In this document: positions 17,536 to 23,821 of the stretch, one piece after another
Numbering within the stretch: position 1 is the first letter of the stretch
Layout: every line of letters starts with the position of its first letter
Assembly (NCBI GenBank): GCA_020636215.1
Contig: JACJYG010000013.1
Span: 1 to 64,000 of the forward strand
DNA length: 64,000 nucleotides
Source: Lewinellaceae bacterium
Lineage (GTDB): Bacteria; Bacteroidota; Bacteroidia; Chitinophagales; Saprospiraceae
Reading direction: 5' to 3'
Notes under the pieces: model-generated
What the model saw: only the letters and a program-made list of their open reading frames with translations
Databases searched by the model: none
What the model was told of the DNA's origin: nothing
Program-made: the position numbers and the translations under genes

Positions 17536-17736
17536 ATGGAAGAACAGATCCTCGAAACCTGGCGCATCCATCAGCGCATTACCTTAATGCTCATCGAAAA
17601 TATCCCGGATGAGGCGCTTGGCGCCACGCTCAGCACCCGGGCCGCCCGCGACATTGCCCGCCAACTGGCGCATGTGCACATGGTTCGGTCCGCCCGGCTG
17701 GAGTCCTTCTATTTTTTTCCTACTTTTATAGCATGA
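17536..17736 (+). pseudogene. Truncated DinB-family protein (N-terminal fragment)
   Basis: 66-codon frame. Residues 1-57 (LETWRIHQRITLMLIENIPDEALGATLSTR, shown in parts; ARDIARQLAHVHMVR) match the first helices of DinB/YfiT-type metalloproteins, which normally have 150-170 residues and three metal-binding His. Only the first His region (AHVH) is left. After about residue 57 the frame runs into sequence without similarity (SFYFFPTFIA) and stops inside the start of the next gene. I read it as a remnant left by a deletion that joined the DinB 5' part to the upstream region of the outer-membrane gene at 17733. Confidence 0.65.
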
Positions 17737-18452
17737 AAAATACTTCCTTACTCTTCGCACTCCTGTTATATGCCGGCCTGGCCACGTCCCAGAACAGCTG
17801 GAGCATCGGCATCGATTACTATCCCAACTATTCAGAAGATAAGTCCGAAAGGTTAATGCTTGTCTCAGAGAAAGAATCGCCCAAATTCTCCAACAGCATC
17901 GGATTCAGCCTTTCCCGTCAGTTGGGCCAAAGATGGCTGCTGGCCAGCGGGCTGGGCTACGCCAACATGGGGCGCCGCTATACCAGCAACGAACTGCGCT
18001 GGGGCACCCAGCACAATGGGAACGGCGGCTTCGACCCTACCCTGCCTCCCGGCGAGGATATTGAAGGCATCGTCATCGAGTATAACTACGACTATATAGA
18101 GCTGCCCTTAAAACTGCAGTACAGCCCCATCACCGGCCCCTGGCGGTTGTACCTGTCGGGAGGCATCCTCCTCCGGGCTTTCCTGACGGAGCGATACATC
18201 ATTGTAAAGGGCCTGGGCGATTTGGGAGAAATCGTTGCCCGGGAAAACAACGTCACAGATATTAACCCTCTGGCGCTGGCCCTGCAATCCGGCCTGGGGC
18301 TGGAGCGCACACTAGCCGGCCGCTACCACCTCTTCCTGGAGCCAAGAGTCCAACTCAACTACTTCAGTGGGCAGTCGTTTGGCAATGATTTCCAGGGCAA
18401 GTACCTGTCCTATGGCGCTGCGGTTGGGCTGCGGTTGAGGTTGGGACAATAG
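17733..18452 (+). CDS. Outer-membrane beta-barrel protein (PorT-like)
   Basis: 239 residues. The signal peptide is MKNTSLLFALLLYAGLATSQ. The mature part alternates hydrophobic and polar residues in aromatic-ended strands (NSIGFSLSRQLGQRWLLASGLGYANMG, in parts; YDYIELPLKLQYSPITGPWRLYLSGGI; YLSYGAAVGLRLRLGQ), typical of the OMP_b-brl_2 / PorT family in Bacteroidota. It would sit in the outer membrane; the specific role is unknown. The start overlaps the stop of the DinB remnant by 4 bp, so the gene may now depend on a promoter inside or before that remnant. Confidence 0.85.
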   Translation: MKNTSLLFALLLYAGLATSQNSWSIGIDYYPNYSEDKSERLMLVSEKESPKFSNSIGFSLSRQLGQRWLLASGLGYANMGRRYTSNELRWGTQHNGNGGFDPTLPPGEDIEGIVIEYNYDYIELPLKLQYSPITGPWRLYLSGGILLRAFLTERYIIVKGLGDLGEIVARENNVTDINPLALALQSGLGLERTLAGRYHLFLEPRVQLNYFSGQSFGNDFQGKYLSYGAAVGLRLRLGQ

Positions 18453-18488
18453 TATTTATCCCTTGTTGATAATCTATGGAAAGTAATC

Positions 18489-19007
18489 ATGGACCCTGGC
18501 GAATCCATCCATTTCACCGCTCTTCTCGACAACTTCAACTCCAATCTCTGGGGCTACCACATCAGCGTTCCGGAGCCCATCGCCCAGATATTTCTGTCTC
18601 AGGGTGACAGACGGGTCGTATGCCGCCTGAATGATGCCGTGGAATTCCAGTGCGCCCTGATGCCCAAAGGAGATGGGAGCTATTTTATTAACATCAACAA
18701 AAAACTGCGCGACAAGCTGGGGCTGAAACTGGGCATGCAGGTACAGGCCAGCCTCCGTAAGGACGACAGCGAATACGGCCTGCCGATGCCGGAAGAACTG
18801 GCCGAATTGCTCCAACAAGACGAGGATGGAAATGCCTTGTTTCACGCCCTCACTCCAGGAAAACAACGCACTTTGTTGTATATTGTCGGCTCCCCAAAGA
18901 CCTCCGACACCCGCCTGCGCCGCGCTATCGTGGTGGTCGAACACCTCAAATCGAACGGCGGCAAGATCAATTTCAGGCGGCTGAATGAAGATATGAAAAG
19001 TCAGTAA
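18489..19007 (+). CDS. DUF1905 / YdeI-OmdA family protein
   Basis: 172 residues. The N-terminal half (IHFTALLDNFNSNLWGYHISV, VVCRLNDAVEFQCALMPKGDGSYFI, NKKLRDKLGLKLGMQVQASL split here) is DUF1905, a small beta-barrel. The C-terminal half (LPMPEELAELL, FHALTPGKQRTLLYIVGSPK, RLRRAIVVVEHLKSNGGKINF) is the bacteriocin-resistance YdeI/OmpD-associated (OmdA) domain. Members are cytoplasmic and their biochemical role is not established; some raise resistance to cationic peptides. It lies 37 bp after the outer-membrane gene and may be co-transcribed with it. Confidence 0.88.
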   Translation: MDPGESIHFTALLDNFNSNLWGYHISVPEPIAQIFLSQGDRRVVCRLNDAVEFQCALMPKGDGSYFININKKLRDKLGLKLGMQVQASLRKDDSEYGLPMPEELAELLQQDEDGNALFHALTPGKQRTLLYIVGSPKTSDTRLRRAIVVVEHLKSNGGKINFRRLNEDMKSQ

Positions 19008-19071
19008 ACCCGTACATCAGTATCCAGTACGTCAGTTGCCTGGCTGCAAAAAGCGAACCTCCACAGCCCCT

Positions 19072-19237
19072 AAACATACCAGACATACAAGACATACCAG
19101 ACATACAAGACATACAAGACACACGAGACAAACCAGACATACGAGACAAACCAGACACACCAGACATACGAGACAAACCAGACATACAAGACATACAAGA
19201 CATACAAGACATACGAGACAAACCAAACACACCAGAC
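19072..19237 (+). repeat. 9-bp minisatellite, about 18 units, ahead of yhhN-like gene
   Basis: Imperfect tandem units of the type AGACATACM / AGACAAACC / AGACACACC. Because the period is 9, all frames stay open: on the plus strand it reads His-Thr-Arg / Gln-Thr-Arg repeats, on the minus strand Val-Cys-Leu repeats. It lies between the YdeI-like gene and the most likely YhhN start. It is not a CRISPR, since there are no spacers. Confidence 0.9.
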
Positions 19238-19254
19238 CCGTCTCTGCGAGCCGG
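19236..19254 (-). repeat. Dispersed motif copy 1 (CCGGCTC / AGAGACGG)
   Basis: On the minus strand CCCGGCTCGCAGAGACGGGT. Related copies lie at 38977-38997, 49788-49809 and 57887-57907. All share CCGGCTC, a 3-4-nt spacer and (A)GAGACGG or close variants. It falls at the end of the minisatellite. Confidence 0.5.
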
Positions 19255-19281
19255 GCAAGCACACCAGACAAACCAACGCTC

Positions 19282-19989
19282 ATGCCCCGCATCCTCCTCT
19301 ACGCCTACCTCCTACTCAGCCTGCTCACCCTTTGGGCGGAGCAACGGCAGAGTGAATTTCTCATTTTTGTAACCAAGCCCTTTCTGCTCACTTTGCTATC
19401 CCTGTGGTTTTACCTTCGGGTGCGCCCCATGAGCGGCCGTTTCCCCCGCTTCATCCTGGCGGGACTGATCTTCTCCATTGGGGGGGATACTTTGCTGATG
19501 TTGGTGGAAAATGGCCCGAAAGACGAGCAATTTTTTCTTTTGGGGTTGGCCAGTTTCCTGCTGGCGCAGTTGAGTTATATGCTTGGTTTCGCCAATTACC
19601 CCGGGGCAAAGGAAGGAGGCGTGGTGAAAGCGGCATGGAAGGCCTGGCCGTTCGTGCTGTATCTGGCCGGCATTATCGCAGTGTTATGGCCGGGCATCCC
19701 TGGCCCGATGAAGGCGCCGGTGACGGTCTACGCCTGTGCCATCGTGGGCATGGCGATTGCGGCATTCAACCTGCGCCCCCTCCTGGCGCGTCAGGCATTC
19801 CTCGGCCTGATGGCCGGCATTTTGCTTTTCATCCTCTCCGACAGCCTGATCGCGCTGAACAAGTTCCGCAGTGAGGCATTTGATATCCCCTACGCCCGTC
19901 TGTTGATCATGAGCACCTATTTGCTGGGGCAGTATTTGATTGCGCGCAATGCGGTGCGGATTTGGAAAAGGGAAACCATGAATAGCTGA
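19282..19989 (+). CDS. YhhN/TMEM86 family protein (lysoplasmalogenase)
   Basis: 235 residues from ATG at 19282, chosen because MPRILLYAYLLLSLLTLWAE begins the first membrane helix; the frame is also open upstream through the minisatellite to 19036, which would add a His-Thr-Arg-rich N-terminal tail of about 80 residues. Eight predicted membrane helices are present. Family motifs visible are FVTKPFLLTLLSLWFYL, GGDTLLMLVE and LLGLASFLLAQLSYMLGF (the K-P, G-D and Q/Y positions of the YhhN family). Members hydrolyse the vinyl-ether bond of lysoplasmalogens; whether that holds in this organism is not known. There is a G7 run at 19490-19496 in the coding sequence. Confidence 0.85.
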   Translation: MPRILLYAYLLLSLLTLWAEQRQSEFLIFVTKPFLLTLLSLWFYLRVRPMSGRFPRFILAGLIFSIGGDTLLMLVENGPKDEQFFLLGLASFLLAQLSYMLGFANYPGAKEGGVVKAAWKAWPFVLYLAGIIAVLWPGIPGPMKAPVTVYACAIVGMAIAAFNLRPLLARQAFLGLMAGILLFILSDSLIALNKFRSEAFDIPYARLLIMSTYLLGQYLIARNAVRIWKRETMNS

Positions 19990-20193
19990 AAAGGGGAGGC
20001 AAACCCGTATCTCCGGCATCCCGGCCGAAAAAGCTGCAAAATTCTATCTCAATCGGAATCTTGGATGTTCGGGGTAATTGTTATTCCCCTACCACACAAT
20101 AAAAAAAACCGCTATTTCACTGGATTCCAAAGATAAATTCATCTTTCCAATAGTTGGCATACATTTTTTTGCACACTACATTACATTTTATTA

Positions 20194-20218
20194 TATCTTT
20201 ACGGAAGTTTACCCCCCC
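20194..20218 (+). promoter_or_regulatory. Promoter -7 box and C7 tract ahead of the M12B-like cargo gene
   Basis: TATCTTTA (20194-20201) fits the Bacteroidota -7 consensus TAnnTTTG with one mismatch. A C7 tract (20212-20218) begins exactly 18 nt after the start of the box, the same distance as at 32245/32263. A TTTG lies at 20168-20171. The start codon is 394 bp downstream, with a MITE-like element between. Confidence 0.5.
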
Positions 20219-20331
20219 TTATTATCAATCCAGGATCAAGTAGCAAACTTTCTACCCCTCCAAACCGTGTATTGCACCGTTGGCAATTAGACTGTCAATA
20301 TTCCGGCTTTGGGAATGTCAGGAAACCGCCG

Positions 20332-20491
20332 GAGGCTGTCTCAAAAGTAAAGAACTGAAAAATAGTGCCAAATCATGTTTCGCCGCCCGCCCCAGCCCCT
20401 CTAGCTCCCCGAAGGGGAGAACCGGCCGGGCAGCGAAAAACAGAAGATTATTGGGCTGCGAAGTTTTCATTTTATCTTTTGAGACAGCCTC
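20332..20491. mobile_element. MITE-like element, 160 bp, 16-bp terminal inverted repeats
   Basis: GAGGCTGTCTCAAAAG (20332-20347) is the exact reverse complement of 20476-20491. The interior is non-coding, with a CTCCCCgaaGGGGAG hairpin at 20407-20421. I see no target-site duplication at the flanks, so it may be old or rearranged. It lies inside the leader of the M12B-like gene, 120 bp before its ATG. Confidence 0.65.
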
Positions 20492-20611
20492 AGTAATTGA
20501 CGTCGGATGAAAGCCTGCGACGAAGCGGAGATGATTCCCCTCTCAACACTATCCTCTCTTATTGAACTAAAGCCAATTATCTAAAACCATTATTTCATAA
20601 AACTTTATTCT

Positions 20612-23221
20612 ATGCAACACCATTTCCAAAACCTGTTAAAGTTTAGCCTGCTCGGATGCTTTCTGCTCCTGAGCGCCGGCCTGATGGCACAGGCCAACAC
20701 CCAATTACCGGGGGAACAATCCAAAAAGCTCAAAGGAGAAGAGCCCAGTGGGCCGGATTTCCAAAGAGTATCCTTATTCAGCCCTATGTGGGAACCAGCT
20801 ACCAAGCGTTATGCTGCCGACGTGACGGAAGGAGCTGTTTTTGATTTCGACAGCCAGAAAGCAGCGGCATTCCTGCAGCGGGGCCTGCGCCATGTCACTT
20901 TGACCTTACCAACGGGCAAAGAGGGCGAAACCCTGACGCTGAAGCTGTCCCGCGCCCAGATCTTTACACCGGATTTCAAGGTGTATACCAGCGATAATGG
21001 GAAGACCCGCTTTGACTACAAAGGCGGGTTGCACTACCAGGGTTATGTAGAGGGCCAGGAGAAGTCCCTGGCTGCGATCAGCGTTTTTGACGACCAGGTG
21101 ATGGGCGTCATCAGTACTGCCGACGGGAACTACAACCTGGGCAAACTCGGCAATTCCGAAAAAGCCCATATGTTGTTCCTCGACCGGAAAATGGTCAACC
21201 CGCCACCTTTCGATTGTTCGACCGAAGACGATGGCATCGGCTACCGCCCCGAGCAACTGAATTTCTCCCAGCGCAACGTAGGCGATTGCACCAAGATCTA
21301 CATCGAAGGGGGCCAGTCCCTGTTCAATAACCTTGGATCTGTAGCCGCTGTTACCAACCTCTTGACGGGTGTTTTCAACCAAAGCGCCATCTTATACGCC
21401 AACGAAGGCCTCACTGTAGCTATTTCCGAGATCTTTGTCTGGACAACGCCCGACCCCTACAGCGGGCCATCCGCCGGCGATTACCGGGCTCAGTTTCAGA
21501 ACAATACCGGCGCTTTTAATGGCGACCTGGGCCATTTGGTAGAGTTGGACAACGTCGGCGGCCAGGCCGCGGGCTTCAGCGGCATCTGCAATGCGAATAC
21601 CGATGAGAGCCTCTGCTTCAGTGGTTTCTCCGGCACCGGCTTCAGCAATGTTCCGACTTTCTCTTTCAACGTTCAGATCTTCACCCATGAATTGGGACAC
21701 TTGTTTGGCTCTCGCCACACCCACGCCTGCGTCTGGAACGGCAACAATACGGCCATTGATGGCTGCGCCGGCTATACCGAAGGAGGCTGCGCGCTTCCCG
21801 GCAACCCCGCCGGCGGCGGCACCATCATGAGCTATTGTAATGGCGTAGCGGTAGGCATCAACTTCAACCTGGGTTTCGGCCCGCAGCCGGGCAATGTGAT
21901 CCGCAACACGATCGCCAACGCCACCTGCCTGTCCGTGTCCTGCACCGGCCCGGATAACGACCTCTGCGCCAATGCGCAACCGATAGTCTGCGGCGGCCCC
22001 GTAGCTAATGGCAACTCCGGCCTGGCTACTGCTAATGATGCCCCTGCAGGTTGTACCGGCGGCGGGATACCCAATGAAGGCGTCTGGTTTTCCTTCACCG
22101 GCAACGGCCAGTGGACCACGATCAGCACCAACGGCTCCAACTTCGATACGCAGATCAACATCTTCCAGGGTAACTGCGGCGCCCTGGCCTGCGTAGGCGG
22201 CGACGACGACAGCGGCCCGGGAGCGACCTCCGAATTCTCTTTCTGTGCCCAGGCTGGCGTTCCTTACAAAGTTTACCTCGATGGTTTTGCCGGGGATTTC
22301 GGGTATTACCAGCTTTCTATTTCCTGTGCTACTACTGTTCCTCCGCTGGCGCCCTGGGCGACTTACACTGTTGGCGCCGGTGGCAATAGTTACTCCTCTA
22401 CACCCTGTACCGTACCGCCAACCTTTAGCATCAATTCCAGCTCTGTTAACAACAGCCTGGGCGGTGATAATATGGGCTTCATCGAGCAGCAACTATGTGG
22501 TGACTTCGAGATGACGGCTCTGGTAACCAGCATCACCCCCAACGGCTACGCCGGCCTGATGGCCCGTGAAAGCGGCGCCAGCGGCAGTAAAATGGTAGGA
22601 TTATACACCAACCGCATGAACTCGGTGCGCTGGGAAGCCCGGACTGTCGCCAATACGAACAAGTCCGTCAACTTCTTCAGCAAGCCGGCGCCCTATTGGG
22701 TGAAGCTGAAACGGCAGGGCAATTGGTTCTATGGATACTACTCCTACAATGGCGCCACTTTCTCTATCGTAACAGCCCAAATGGTGCCGATGAATGCCTG
22801 TATCGACGTCGGCATGGCCGCCTTTGCCAACTATCCGGGTGGGCCGGCCGTTGCGGCATTCTCCAATGTTTCTATCGTCGACGGCGTAGCGCCATTGGTG
22901 GTGCTGCCAGGCAATACGGTAGAACCAGGAACCGTGAGCCGGAACATCAGCTTGTTCCCCAACCCGACGAGGGATGTGGTGACGGTAAGTTTCTCCGAAC
23001 TCAAGTTCGGAGAAGCGGGCAATACCTCCTCCAAACTGGAGTTTGGAGTTACTGTTCGCTTGCGCAACGAGCTGGGCCAGCTCCTCGAAACGCGCCAGCT
23101 GGAAGCAGGCACGGAACGCCTCGACTGGGACGTCAGCCGCCTGAACCCCGGGCTGTACTTCATCGAAGTGCGGGAAGAAGGGCAGGCGCCGCAGATGTTG
23201 CGCTTTGTAAGGGCGGAATAG
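20612..23221 (+). CDS. Secreted M12B-like (reprolysin-type) metallopeptidase with PPC, ConA-like and T9SS sorting domains
   Basis: 869 residues. Signal peptide 1-27 (LLGCFLLLSAGLMAQ), then a propeptide. The catalytic domain spans about 210-445, with the metzincin motif HELGHLFGSRHTH near 358 (three His, Glu catalytic) followed by ACVWNGNNTAIDGC and the Met-turn region GGTIMSYC. A pre-peptidase C-terminal-like domain covers about 450-570 (NDLCANAQPIVCGG, EGVWFSFTGNGQW). A ConA-like domain follows at about 578-755 (LCGDFEMTALV, TPNGYAGLMARESG, YWVKLKRQGNWFYGYYSYNG). The T9SS sorting domain is about 778-869 and contains a two-palindrome insert. It is expected to digest extracellular proteins. 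It heads the five-gene paralogous array; its last 260 bp are almost identical to the end of the gene at 23822. Confidence 0.9.
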   Translation: MQHHFQNLLKFSLLGCFLLLSAGLMAQANTQLPGEQSKKLKGEEPSGPDFQRVSLFSPMWEPATKRYAADVTEGAVFDFDSQKAAAFLQRGLRHVTLTLPTGKEGETLTLKLSRAQIFTPDFKVYTSDNGKTRFDYKGGLHYQGYVEGQEKSLAAISVFDDQVMGVISTADGNYNLGKLGNSEKAHMLFLDRKMVNPPPFDCSTEDDGIGYRPEQLNFSQRNVGDCTKIYIEGGQSLFNNLGSVAAVTNLLTGVFNQSAILYANEGLTVAISEIFVWTTPDPYSGPSAGDYRAQFQNNTGAFNGDLGHLVELDNVGGQAAGFSGICNANTDESLCFSGFSGTGFSNVPTFSFNVQIFTHELGHLFGSRHTHACVWNGNNTAIDGCAGYTEGGCALPGNPAGGGTIMSYCNGVAVGINFNLGFGPQPGNVIRNTIANATCLSVSCTGPDNDLCANAQPIVCGGPVANGNSGLATANDAPAGCTGGGIPNEGVWFSFTGNGQWTTISTNGSNFDTQINIFQGNCGALACVGGDDDSGPGATSEFSFCAQAGVPYKVYLDGFAGDFGYYQLSISCATTVPPLAPWATYTVGAGGNSYSSTPCTVPPTFSINSSSVNNSLGGDNMGFIEQQLCGDFEMTALVTSITPNGYAGLMARESGASGSKMVGLYTNRMNSVRWEARTVANTNKSVNFFSKPAPYWVKLKRQGNWFYGYYSYNGATFSIVTAQMVPMNACIDVGMAAFANYPGGPAVAAFSNVSIVDGVAPLVVLPGNTVEPGTVSRNISLFPNPTRDVVTVSFSELKFGEAGNTSSKLEFGVTVRLRNELGQLLETRQLEAGTERLDWDVSRLNPGLYFIEVREEGQAPQMLRFVRAE
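22991..23048. repeat. In-frame palindrome pair within sorting-domain sequence (copy 1)
   Basis: TTCTCCGAACT-CA-AGTTCGGAGAA (22991-23014) and CTCCAAACT-GG-AGTTTGGAG (23029-23048), 14 bp apart, encode the SELKFGEAGNTSSKLEFG segment. The arms recur unchanged in the other cargo genes while the centre bases vary. Confidence 0.85.
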
Positions 23222-23224
23222 ATA

Positions 23225-23278
23225 AGTTGAGAGGGTTGAGAGACCTCAACCGCCTAAACCCTCTCCACCCTCTCAACT
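23225..23278. repeat. 3' minisatellite/inverted repeat, cargo cassette 1
   Basis: AGTTGAGAGGGTTGAGAG followed after a short spacer by its near complement CTCTCCACCCTCTCAACT. This is the first of six related structures directly behind the array genes; the unit is GGTTGAGAG. Confidence 0.85.
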
Positions 23279-23316
23279 TCCAACAAACGCCCGCTCCATC
23301 CTGGAAGGCGTAAAGG

Positions 23317-23351
23317 CCGGCTGAACCATTGATTTGGTTCAGCCGGTTTTT
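23317..23351 (+). terminator. Rho-independent terminator after the M12B-like gene
   Basis: CCGGCTGAACCA (23317-23328) pairs perfectly with TGGTTCAGCCGG (23335-23346), followed by T5. It differs from the AACAARCGCC-type terminators of the other array units. Confidence 0.9.
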
Positions 23352-23640
23352 ATTTAGAAACTGTGTTGCTGTGTTAATTTCTGACCAGCAATGGTAAAGG
23401 GTACCTTCTTTTCTGTTCCTTATCGTTGCGCAGTTTGCCAAAGGGATATGGAGATTGAAAGACCTGCTAAGGAATATGGAAAAAAATCCGTGCATTATGT
23501 AACCTGCCGGGGCAAAACTCCGTAAAAGCTAACAGCTGTTTTTTTCACATTTCCTCATCAGGCAAACCTACAATTAATTGAATTAAATCAATTTTTACAT
23601 TATAAATTTTAATACACTTACATTTCACATTACAGCATCA

Positions 23641-23747
23641 CCCCCCCCTCTCAAGGTTATCACAAACCGTTTTTTTATTTCACGAAGATTTATTTTTCCT
23701 CCCATTGGAGGCATTATTGACCAATCTTATCGACAAAATATCCCCCC
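23641..23747 (+). promoter_or_regulatory. Two poly-C tracts ahead of the first M43 peptidase gene
   Basis: C8 at 23641-23648 and C6 at 23742-23747, 174 and 75 bp before the ATG. The intergenic region (23352-23821) is strongly AT-rich apart from these. A weak -7-like AATCTTAT lies at 23723-23730. No other gene or RNA is seen in the gap. Confidence 0.4.
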
Positions 23748-23821
23748 AGATATAAAAAAGGCATACCGGCCTGCAAGCTGCAAGCCGGTTAAAATAATTT
23801 TTAACACAAAACTCTATTCTT

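Noticed and set aside
19072..19237. Regular short repeat that could be taken for a CRISPR array
   Set aside because: Units are 9 bp and contiguous; there are no spacers and no cas genes.
20078..20290. 70-codon plus-strand frame before the first cargo gene
   Set aside because: AT-rich leader containing the promoter and poly-C tract; no similarity and no plausible start signal.
21392..22492. 366-codon minus-strand frame
   Set aside because: Shadow of the M12B-like peptidase gene; composition follows the coding strand's codon bias.
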